From the NCBI GenBank assembly GCA_022559845.1, contig CM040117.1, positions 146,448,732 to 146,512,731 of the forward strand: a stretch of DNA of 64,000 nt. Reading direction: 5' to 3'. A program made the position numbers and the translations under genes. A model generated the notes under the pieces. It was not told where the DNA came from and ran no database searches. It saw only the letters and a program-made list of their open reading frames with translations. Below are positions 44,480 through 53,782 of the stretch, in pieces. Each line of letters starts with the position of its first letter. Position 1 is the first letter of the stretch. This stretch comes from Amorphophallus konjac. Its lineage: Eukaryota > Streptophyta > Magnoliopsida > Alismatales > Araceae.

Positions 44480-46654
44480 ATGGGTTCTCCACCGGTTTAC
44501 AATGGTTCTAACTTTAATTCATGGGTTAGCAGTCTACACAATTATGTGGAAGTTAATTTCACATGGTCCTCATAGACTGCCAAAGGAAGAGTCCAAATGG
44601 ACTAAAAGTGATAGATTAAGAAATGGAGAGAATCAGAAAGTTTTGAGATTAATGAAAAAAAGCTATTGACAAGGCTCTACATTCTTGTTTTTCTTGACTG
44701 CAGGTCTGCAAAGGACATTCTGGATCAGTTGAAACTAGTTCAGAGGATGAATGAGAACAGCTGTCTGATGACTGATAAGAGTGACCATAGCAGTGAACAA
44801 GATGAATTTGAAGATGCTGTGGAGGTAAACCCTTTCGAGAATTTCACTTTAGATGACTGGGAAGATGCATATGCTAATCTGTTACACTCCCATGAAAAAC
44901 TGAGGAAGAAGAATAAAAGTCTGATAAAGAAGATAACAAATCTAGGGGATCCAGTTTCTGGGACTGAAGATTTTGAAAATACTGAAGTTTTGAAAACTGA
45001 AAATGAAATACTCAGAAGACAAGTGTCTAAACTAGATGGAATCCAATCAGAACTTGATCATGTTAAATCTAAAAACACTAAACTTAGAAAACAATGTCAG
45101 GAATCTGACCAAAAACTAATCAGTCTTGAAAAAGAAAACAGATTGATCAATGAAGAGCTCAAGGCAGTTAGTGTTGCAAACTTAAAATTTCAGGAAAACT
45201 TTGAAAACTGTACATCAGAATACCCAAGTTTCCTAACTGATGTAATATTTGATGATGATAAACTTGAGCAGGAAAACACTAGTCTAAAGGAAGAAATTGA
45301 GAAACTGAAACAGTTGAACTCCACCATGTCAGAGAGATTGCTGACATTTGAAAAAGGAAAATCCGTTGATGAAAATCAAGATGAGCTCAAATTGAAACAA
45401 GAGATTGAAACTCTTAGAACTTTGAATGATGTGATGCATCAACAAATTCTGGTCTGTGAAGAAGATATAGTCAACTATGAACATCAGATTTCTTCTCTTC
45501 AATCTGAAATAAATGATCTGAACACTACTTTGTCAAAATTCGTAAGTGGGCAGAAAAACCTAGACAAGCTACTAGGTGTAAAAATCAGCACTAGGAAGGA
45601 AGGGCTGGGCTACAATAATGGTAACAAGAAAGAATTTCAGAGCAAGTTGATGACATCTTTTGTAAAGGTTTCAAATGTAGCCACCACTTCAAAAGATAAA
45701 CAGCCCATTGTTCAGAAAACTGAAGAGCAGAACAAAAATCAGAAAAAGATTGGAAAACAGAAATTAAATAAAAGGGGTTCATTAGGGCATGTTGATCAAA
45801 GTTCACACACACATTCACATGCATCTAAAAAGACAGTGTCATGCCGTTATTGTCATAAATTTGGTCATCTGATGCATGAATGTAAATTGATGGAGAAAGA
45901 TGATATGACTGCCAGGAACCTTAATGATAGAAATCCTTCATTTCAGAAAAAGAGAATTGAATGTTTTCACTGTGGTAAATCAGGACACACAATTGCACAA
46001 TGCTGGTTTGCAAATGATAAGAAAACATCTCATTCATATCATAGTAAATCTCCTGCTAGCCAACATGGTCCTAATAAGAACAAATTTATTTTTAAAGATA
46101 ATCTCATTACATGCTTTGAGTGTGGAAAGACAGGCCACAGAGCCATTGAATGCTGGCTGAGGGCTGGTGGAAGAAATTCTAATTCATGCTTTCACTGTGG
46201 CAAGATGGGCCACATTGCAGCCCAATGTTGGCATGCTCAGGGAAGGAAGTTTAACAATAAATCTGGTAGATTCCCTGTCAATAGAAATATCTCTGATAGA
46301 AATGAATTTGTGTTTGAGAAGAAAACACTTACATATTTTGAATGTGGGAAGCCAGGCCATAGAGCTGCTGACTGTTGGCTGGCTTATGTTGGTAAACAGA
46401 ATCCTAATTCTGTTAACAGAAAATTTCATACATATGCACATAGAACTCATACTAATCAGAATGTGCATAAAACAAATCTGAAATCTGCTGTCTCTTGCTA
46501 TTATTGTGGTGTATTAGGTCATTCAATGAATAATTGCCATCTGATGAGATCTGATGACCTAAATGTGAAAAGGTTGTTTAGAACACCTACCAAAGGTGTC
46601 ACTATTAACCATGCAGGACCCAAGACTGTTTGGGTACCTACCCATGCAAAATAG
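44480..46654 (+). pseudogene. gag: S2 gag-like ORF with six zinc knuckles
   Basis: ATG 44480 starts GSPPVYNGSNFNSW. Homology with S1 then shifts frame at about 44545, where some 9-10 residues are missing, and again in a seven-A run near 44656. From 44666 to 46654 the frame is open. Domains: shortened UBN2 segment ending DCRSAKDILDQL, DDWEDAYANLL, a coiled coil of about 250 residues, LLGVK...EGLGYN, and six knuckles starting near 45842, 45962, 46112, 46188, 46334 and 46496. The fifth has Tyr for its first Cys. It ends GPKTVWVP and UAG, followed in frame by LQVCL. Only the 662-codon 3' part could be made as it stands. Confidence 0.82.
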
Positions 46655-46671
46655 TGTGCTAACTTGCAGGT

Positions 46672-46718
46672 GTGCCTTGGAAGCTGAAGAATAAAAAGGG
46701 GGAAATAAACCAAGGCAC
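46672..46718 (+). ncRNA. S2 post-gag hairpin
   Basis: A perfect 9-bp stem GTGCCTTGG/CCAAGGCAC around a purine-rich loop, starting 17 bases after the gag stop. It lies between a TTGCAG (46664-46669) and a CAGGTAA (46739-46745) sequence that could act as splice acceptor and donor. Both flanks are kept in S1; S3 keeps GCAG and CAGGTAA. Confidence 0.6.
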
Positions 46719-46960
46719 CCAAGTTGATAAAACCCCATTCAGGTAAATTTCTCAAATCTGTTTATGGTTGAGTTGAGAAGTCATAGCTTCATGCATACAT
46801 ATTTTATTTTAATTAGTTTGACTCTCGCATTGATCTTTGTGGGCTTTCTTGTTTGTACTGTGAGCTGTGTGCATATATGAGAATGGCATAAACATGCACA
46901 TGACATACATTCATTGAAAATCTGATGCATATAGGACTGTTTGTATTGCATTATCATGCA

Positions 46961-47077
46961 TGACCACTTGGTATATAAATGGAAAGCTACTAAAGGGCAG
47001 AGGAAATCTGTCTAGAGGTTCTTACTATGTGTGAGATGGTCTTTTAGGCCAAGTTCTCCGCCAAGTACCAAGGGTCA
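46961..47077 (+). ncRNA. S2 copy of branched structured RNA (117 nt)
   Basis: The ends pair as TGACC/GGTCA and CTTGGTA/TACCAAG with one bulged base, 12 pairs in all. Inner helices are GGCAG/CTGTC (about 46997-47014) and TGGTC-tttta-GGCCA (47037-47051). Corresponding helices with different bases occur in S1 and S3. No ORF crosses it. Function unknown. Confidence 0.65.
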
Positions 47078-49081
47078 AATCTGCATTTCAGAGAATGTCT
47101 GCATTTTCATGTGAATATTTTACTTCATGCCCCTGCATACAAGAAGTTAATTGCATTGCATTTCTTTCCATTGAAAATATTGAAAAGATAGATAGCATAT
47201 CACTTCTTTGAAAAATCAAAAAAAAAAGGGAAGGGAAATGTCACTGCATATAGATAGGGGGAGCATGTTTAATCCGTTCTTCTCCAGCTATATGATTCAT
47301 CTTGTCATATCTGAAGTGTCAGTGATTCCATCATTTAAAGTGGTATCAAATGATTTATTGACTACTTCTGAAGTTGTTCATAATCTGAATGCTTACCTTA
47401 TTGGTATCTGTTTGTGTCTCCTAAATCTGTTGAATGAGAGCTTCTCCTCTATTCAGTCAACTTTGAACCTCTTTGCTCAAGAGCAGCTCAATTGCTAAAA
47501 TTCTTCAGAATCATGCTGTTTAGTGAATATTCTCACTTGAATTACTCTGCTGAGATATGAAGTAAACCTTCAGCCTGAATACTACTTCATAAAAGTTAAA
47601 ATACCTTTAATGAGGAGCCTTCCATTATACATGCTTAAGAACATTTGTTAACTGGAAGTGGTTTAAGTCTTATGTACTCTTGTTTAGTCTCAAGAAACTT
47701 GAAAATATCTGTTTCAACCTCTTAATAAACTTTAACTGTCTGCTTCATGTAAATTCATGTAAGACTTTCTGAAATCTAAAAAGTTGATATCCATGTCTAC
47801 GTTGACTGAGATATATAGTGTATGTGGTTGTTCCTAAACAACTAACTTGTTCTGAATCCTTTTAAGTAAAAGTATGGATAGAGCAATGACTATGGCTACT
47901 GAGAAACCTGTCCAAAGAATTGTGTCATGAAGTACCATGGTTAACTCTGTTTAAAGAGATGATTGGAAATTATTGTGAAAACATGGCAGAGCAATGGCAT
48001 AGTTGTATTGAGTAACTGGGGATTCTGGCCTCTAATCAAGGTGTATCCTCATGCCAAAGATACTTTTAATGCTATCTCTGTTCTCTAAAATGGGAGAAAC
48101 AATACGGTTGTCACACTGAGTAACTGGGGACTCTGACCTCTGATCAAGGTGTCTCTCCACGTCAAAAGGTGTTGATAAACCAAAATTGTTCTTTAAAGAA
48201 AGATTTGAACAAGTGTAAATCAAATTCTGAAAGAACAAGTAAAATTCAGGAGCATTCACTTATGTTTCTCTTAAAGCTGTCATGGAAAGTAAACTAATTA
48301 AGATAGAAGTTGGTTGAACTAGAATCTTATATGAGCTTGTAGTTCCTTTTTTATTAAGTGTTGGTTCAGATATGAGTACAATTTCTTTTGAAAAATTTCA
48401 GTTTACATCATTCTTAAACCATATCTGACAATCAAGGGTTCATAAGCTTTTATGATGGAGAAATCCAGAACTTAAGATTTTGATTTTATGAAGTTGGTAT
48501 CTTGCTGAAAAGTTCATTATCTCAATCTTTCACAAATCGTTGAATCTGCTCATCCTATAGCCCTTTATCACTGTGATTTCATTCAGACTGGTTGTCATAT
48601 ATGAGAGTTGCTGTCTTTGAATAACCAGAGTTCATCCTTGTAGATTTCTCTTGCTTCATGGATCATAAGGGTAGAATTCTCTGGTATGTTTGAGAGACTA
48701 TATGCATAAGGGGACAATGTGCTAGATTGTCTGATCATGTTATTTGTCTACATTCGCTCTATATCATCTACCATGTCAAAGGGGGAGTATTGTTGCATAT
48801 GCATGATTGCATAAGTTGTTTGACTAAGGGGGAGAATTGTTTTTAATTGCTTCTGATATTGCGTTGCCATCTTCTGCTGAACTATCATGAGTGTCTCATA
48901 TGACATCTCTGGTTTATTCATTTTGCTAAAGTATAAGGGGCAGCTTAGTCAAAAGGGGGAGTTTTTAATTAACAATTGTTTTTAATTCACTCTTCAACTC
49001 ATGTCTTTTTGCTGAAGGCAAAGGGGGAGAAGAATCTAATCTGAGCTCTGAGTCAGTGTCACTCATAGTGTTGCCATCATC
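47078..49081 (+). other. S2 3' noncoding region with repeated PPTs
   Basis: No gene seen; the 96-codon ORF at 47208-47498 has no recognisable feature. Two GAGTAACTGGGG hairpin repeats lie at 48007-48060 and 48113-48171. PPT-like AAGGGGGAG tracts occur near 48776, 48826, 48951 and 49018 before the terminal one. ATGGCAGAGCAATG near 47983 matches S4 near 39197. Confidence 0.75.
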
Positions 49082-49095
49082 AAAAAGGGGGAGAT
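49082..49095 (+). promoter_or_regulatory. S2 polypurine tract
   Basis: AAAAAGGGGGAGAT abuts the 3' LTR. CATCATCAAAA before it is complementary to TTTTGATGATG about 20 bp inside the LTR. Confidence 0.9.
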
Positions 49096-49664
49096 TGTTG
49101 TGCCCCTGTGTGGTTTTGATGATGACTGACATACCATGAGTCACACTGAGGTGTGCTAATTCTTATAGATGACTGTTTGACTGCCTGAATATCTGACTGT
49201 TTGCTTGAATAGCTAATTCATGAATATGGCTAGATTGGGTTAACATAGTGGCTAATTGTTTGTTCATGCATTACTCTATTTGCCAAGTGTCAGCATTGCA
49301 TTTTGTTCACGAAGTCTATACACTGCTGGATGTTCATGTCTGCACATTGGTATTTTTCCCTACGTTCTGGCCTAGTCTATACAGCCTCATTCCTACCTTC
49401 GTTCCAAGCCAAAGTCTACACAACGCCCTTCACTGAAAGTCTATACATTCGCTGCAGAGTTCACGGTCAAGTGTGTACACTCTTTCACTGTAGCTTCCAC
49501 ATATTCAAGTCTTCACATTGAAAGCCTATACATTGTTGTTTACAGTTCAAGTCCATACATTGGACTGTTCTTCAAAGTCTGTACATTGGCTTTACATCTT
49601 CAAGTCTGTACAGCCGTTTACTTTGTATTTCAAGTCTAGACATTGCACTGTAGCATCCATTGTC

Positions 49665-50425
49665 TTCGTGTCGTTTTCACTTCGTGTCGTTTTCCTTCTC
49701 ATGTCTTCGTGTCGTGTTTCTGAAGCAGCTCTAATAGTTCTGATGAACTTCGAGTCGTTTCCCTGTAGACCTCGTGTCGTTCCTGTTTAGTAACCACACT
49801 TCGTGTCGGTTACTGTTGTTCTTGTGTCTTCGTGTCATTTTCCTTGTTGTGTCTTCGTGTCATTTTTTCCTCTATTTGCGTGCAGGACATCGCAGCACCT
49901 CGTGTTGCTTTCTGTGCCACCTCGTGTTGCTTTCTGTGCCACCTCGTGTCGTTCTCTGTGTAGTGTGTGTTTTTGTCACCACTACACTTCGTGTCGTTGT
50001 TCTTTACTTCGTGATGTTTTCACTGTCTTCGTGTTGGTCTTTCTCTTAGACCACGTGTCTTTCTCGCCTTGACCACACTTCGTGTTGCTTTACGTAGACC
50101 TCGTGTCTTGGTTGTTTGCAACCACTTCGTGTCGGTTTCTGTTGTCAGCCCGTGTTTGTCCTCGTGTTGTTTTTGCATTCGTAACCTCGTGTTGGTCTAG
50201 TATTTGTGTTTTTGTTATTTTTATTTTCGTGTCTTTGTGTTGCCTTTTCTAGACCTCGTGTCTCTTTTATTTTATAACCTCACTTCGTGTCGTTCCCTTC
50301 GTTGCGTCTGATTTGTTACAGTGTACTCGTGTCATTCTTGTCGTAGTGCTTGATTTGTTACAGTGACTTCGTGTCGTTCTCCTTGTAATGTTTGTTTTTG
50401 TCACCACTGAATGTCGTGTCTTTCT
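49665..50425. repeat. CTTCGTGTCGTT array in S2 U3
   Basis: Some 25 imperfect copies of a CTTCGTGTCGTT or CCTCGTGTTG core are spaced irregularly over about 760 bp. The valine/phenylalanine/cysteine-rich ORFs here are repeat translations. Not CRISPR: no constant spacer length and the repeats are short and variable. Confidence 0.85.
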
Positions 50426-50661
50426 CAGTGCATCTAGAACTGCTACCACATACCTTGTGCAGCTTTAGTTATTGTGGCCCTCAGTGTTAATGGTTTGTAT
50501 CTCCTTGCAGGTTCGAGGAAGAACATTTCCGAGTGCCTGGGCAGCACGTGAATCCGAGGCTGGAATGAAGCCTGCTGAGAGACTACCACGTGGTCCTAAT
50601 ATTTAGGGCTGAAAGTGTGGAGGTCACACGATGGAGCTGCCGCTGCTGCTGCTGCTCCTGC

Positions 50662-50692
50662 TATATATATGAACCTTCTTCCACAGAAGAAG
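50662..50692 (+). promoter_or_regulatory. S2 TATA box and promoter-proximal hairpin
   Basis: TATATATAT at 50662-50670, then CTTCTTC-caca-GAAGAAG at 50675-50692, followed by GGGAGATCG. S4 has the same order with CTTCTTC/GGAGAAG and GGGCGATCG. If transcription starts about 30 bp after the TATA box, the hairpin lies at or just before the start. Confidence 0.65.
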
Positions 50693-51055
50693 GGAGATCG
50701 AATGGGCGAAAGGTGAAGTCAATACAGAGAGCCACGATCCAGACGAAGAAGAAGAAAAGGAAAAGAAGAAGAGAAAGAGAGTGAGAAAGAGAGAGAAAGA
50801 GAGATTTGAGCGAGAGATAGAGATAGCAGAAGTGTGAAGAGTAGAAGAGGAAGGAGAACAGAGAAGAAGAGTGAGCTAGAGTGATAGAAGCTTCAACTGT
50901 AGATTTGTTCCTGCTGGACCGTGGATCAAATCCAGGCCAGCCAGCTCCTACGAGAGCCACATCTATTTTTATCTTTTCAGCTTTCTGTTGCTGGTTTCGT
51001 TTTTTCTTTTAAACTATCCATTTGCTGTTTTTTCCGATTCTCTGTAGAGAGGTCG

Positions 51056-51604
51056 GGGTCCCTCCTGTTGGTTCAGGAGAAGGGAGATCGCTATCTCCGG
51101 TTGCAAGTAGCTGGGTGCTACTTGTGGGTTCCCTCTGGTTAGAGGAAGGGAGGCTCGTCCTCCGGTTCTGGGCTTGTAGATTTCAAGTCCAGGGGTCCCT
51201 CCGAGTGGGAGGAAGAGAGGTCCTAGACCTCTGGTTTGCAGGTGACGTAGTGTCACTTGTGCTTCCCTCTGGTGTTCAGAGGAAGAGAGACTTGGGTCTC
51301 TAGGTTCCCCTCCGGTTTGGAGGAAGGGAGGATTGGTCCTCCGGTTCTAATCTTGTGGGTTGCAAGACTAGGTGTTCCCTCCGGTCTGGAGGAAGAGAGA
51401 CTTGCGTGTCTGGTTTGCTAGTGACTGGTGTCACTAGTGGTTCCCTCCGGTTGGGAGGAAGAGGGGAGGTTGTTCCCCTGGTCAAGCTGTTTGGCAGCAT
51501 TTGTTGCAGACTGAGTCTGCTGTGCTAGTGTGACTAGTGGAAGCCTCACTCCGGTTGGGAGTGAGGGGTGGATGTAGGTCTGTTGGACCGAACCACCTAA
51601 AAAC
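51056..51604 (+). ncRNA. S2 leader: seven-module tandem hairpin array
   Basis: Seven modules follow one another. Each opens with CCCTCC-loop-GGAGG, then aag, then a second hairpin whose stem differs by module (GGAGAT/ATCTCC, GGAGG/CCTCC, AGAGGT/ACCTCT, AGAGAC/GTCTCT, GGAGG/CCTCC, AGAC/GTCT, GGGG/CCCC). A ggtt linker follows, and in most a third hairpin (AAGTAGC/GCTACTT, CTTG/CAAG, TGAC/GTCA, CTTG/CAAG, CTAGTGAC/GTCACTAG). GCAGAC/GTCTGC and CTAGT/ACTAG hairpins and the shared U5 motif (51540-51604) close the array. The stems vary but always pair. It lies in R-U5 and so would be in the 5' end of the RNA. Confidence 0.72.
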
Positions 51605-53012
51605 CCTTTGTGCAGTGGTTTGTCTTCTTTGTGTGTTTGGCGCTAGATGAATGCGTAGGGTCGAGATAGGTTGATCTTCCATATGTGTTCATTTCATTGA
51701 TGCGCATTCTATATGCTTGACAGTGGTTTTGCGTGTTTGCATGATCTGTCTAATTGCTGCCCACATTAGATGTTTGCTAAGAGCGCACTTCATATTTGTA
51801 TACAGGTTCAGTAGATGACTGGATTAGTTTTTCTTCAGTTAGTCTTAGTGCTTTTATTCCGCAGTTCTGAGCACTAGTATTTTAATTGGAAGAAAGTTTT
51901 TTAAAGGGTATTCATTCACCCCCCCTCTGAATACATTGCACCGAACACAACATATACATCATCCAGAGTCTTGTTGCATTGTGTGCCAAGGTCTATACAT
52001 TGCCAGCACACACGTTCAAAGTCTTTACATTTGAATTCTGTACAGCCTCTGCATTGCACTAAGTCTATACATTATCTTTGGGCATCAAAGTCTATACATT
52101 GGTTCAAGCCTTCCAAGTCTGTACATTGCTTCAGGCTTTCCAAGTCTGTACATTGGCCTTCAAGCTTCCAAGTCTATACATTGGCCTTCAAGCTTCCAAG
52201 TCTGTACATTGGCCTTCAAGCCAAGTCTGTACATTGGCCTTCAAGCTTCCAAGTCTATACATTCAGTTTCATGCATACATAAAGTCTATACATTCAGTTT
52301 CATACATACACAAAGTCTAAAAATTCAGATGCACATTCACTTAACCTTGATTCAGTAAACAATGGTTCTGTTGCTCCTTATTCAGAATTGGACTATTTCA
52401 GTCTAATTGATATGTATGGGGTGTGAAAATGCTAGTTGCTTCGGACTAACTAAGCAACTCATGGCTGGTTTGAGCTAATCATGTGTGATGTTAGCTTATG
52501 GAGAAAATAGATTGAAAGGCTTTTCATCACTAATTTTCTACTTGTATTTCAACATTCTCCTCTATAGGATGAGAGTTATATGGAGAGAAAGTTTGATGCT
52601 AATTTCCTCATATGAATTGAATTGTGTTTGACATGATGTTGAGTTCTCTGAAATGCAGGTTCATATTGATATCATTCAGTTGGAACAATGGTAAGCTTAC
52701 ATTTCCATTTGCATTCCTTTAAGTCAATGTTAAATTCTTGTGAACCATGGTTCAGTCATTGTTCTAGATACTCTCTAATCTTGCTATTTATATTGGTTGG
52801 ATATTACATCTTCCATATTAGCCTCTTCATTTTACATTGATGAAAGAGTGATGAGATTGAGCTTTTATAAAGTGCAGGCTTCATCATGCTCTTAAAATCA
52901 TGAAAGACAAAGGTGAGAATTTATTTTTAATGTAATTCATGTTTGATTACATTGGGGTGCATGTTAGATCATTAGAACATCATTAGGAAACCTTTTGTTT
53001 ATGTCACAAGGT

Positions 53013-53200
53013 CAATGGGTCGACCCCCCATGCTCAATGGGTCGTCCCCTGGGCAAAACAGGGAGCTTTCAACATTCTGGCTGCAAGTGGGTCGACCCCC
53101 CTCACAAAGTGGGTCGACCCCTGTAACTGTTCTGCCGCAGACAGGGTTCTGGAAACAGATGGATCGACCCCCCCTTTAATATGGGTCGACCCCCCCATAT
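53013..53200. repeat. GGGTCGACCC palindrome cluster in S3 U3
   Basis: Six or seven copies of GGGTCGACCCC(C) or close variants occur within about 190 bp. The 3' LTR has one unit fewer at 60023-60182, consistent with slippage between direct repeats. Confidence 0.85.
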
Positions 53201-53368
53201 TCGCAACTCCACGTGAGAAAATCGTGGGCCACCGTAGCCCAACCAAATGGACTCCAAATGGGATGAAATTTTACCCTAATACCCTTGGGTCATTAATGAA
53301 CATATTAGGGTGGTTTTGCTAGGGTTTTACAAGGGTATTGTGGTCTTTTGGACAACTTATCCTCATGG

Positions 53369-53377
53369 TATATATAT
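53369..53377 (+). promoter_or_regulatory. S3 5' LTR TATA box
   Basis: TATATATAT, about 60 bp upstream of the leader. In the 3' LTR the matching site reads TATCTATATG (about 60355), a possible loss in that copy only. Confidence 0.65.
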
Positions 53378-53782
53378 GTTGCGAATTGGGAAGAAATAAA
53401 AGAGGAGCTCTAATCTTTCTATATGTTTTGCAGGAGAACGACGGGAAAGGAGTGGAGCCGAAGAAAAACGTGGATATCATCTACATCCAGGAGGAGTTTG
53501 CAATCGTGATAGAAGAAAGAATGGAGCGGAACGAAAAGACGAACACGTGGACGTTCTCATCGTCGACATCCGGCTACCCTCCGACTTGGGGATTAGAGAA
53601 GATCTTCTTAAACCTCCCTTTACTCATGGGGGTTCATTGTTTCATCTTGTTTGCATCTACTTGAGTCATGTATTCTTGATTTACAAGGGTTTCCATCCTT
53701 TAAGCTGAGCATAGATAACTATTTTTTGGTGTTCATTGTATATCCTTTTATTTTATCAAACTAGGAATATCATAGTGTGTGG

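Larger units (their letters stand above)
44314..51952 (+). mobile_element. S2: gag-only Sirevirus-type element, 5' LTR almost deleted
   Basis: Only the last 46 bp of the 5' LTR remain (44314-44359). The 3' LTR is complete (49096-51952, 2857 bp, TGTTGTGCCC...GAACACAACA). PBS at 44361, PPT at 49082-49095. The interior has a gag-like ORF (44480-46654) and 2.4 kb of noncoding sequence, with no pol. It sits inside S3's 5' LTR. The loss of most of its own 5' LTR plus 81 bp of S3 looks like one deletion across the left junction. The leader and gag are closely related to S1, the U3 is not. Confidence 0.9.
49096..51952 (+). repeat. S2 3' LTR
   Basis: 2857 bp. U3 contains AAGTCTRTACATTG motifs (49310-49640) and then a long array of CGTGTCGTT-type repeats (49665-50425). 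TATATATAT lies at 50662-50670, a perfect hairpin CTTCTTC-caca-GAAGAAG at 50675-50692, a purine-rich leader to about 50880, and the hairpin array at 51056-51604. Ends CACAACA. Confidence 0.92.

Noticed and set aside
47208..47498. 96-codon ORF in the S2 3' region as a possible env-like gene
   Set aside because: No similarity to the S1 env-like ORF, no domain, and no counterpart in S1 or S3.
49665..50425. CRISPR-like look of regularly recurring CGTGTCG repeats
   Set aside because: Repeats are short, variable and unevenly spaced in a plant LTR U3. There are no conserved repeats with unique spacers and no cas genes.
53338..53664. 108-codon ORF conserved between 53338-53664 and 60324-60650
   Set aside because: The two are the same LTR position in S3. 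Similarity is due to LTR duplication, and the stretch lies in the promoter/leader.
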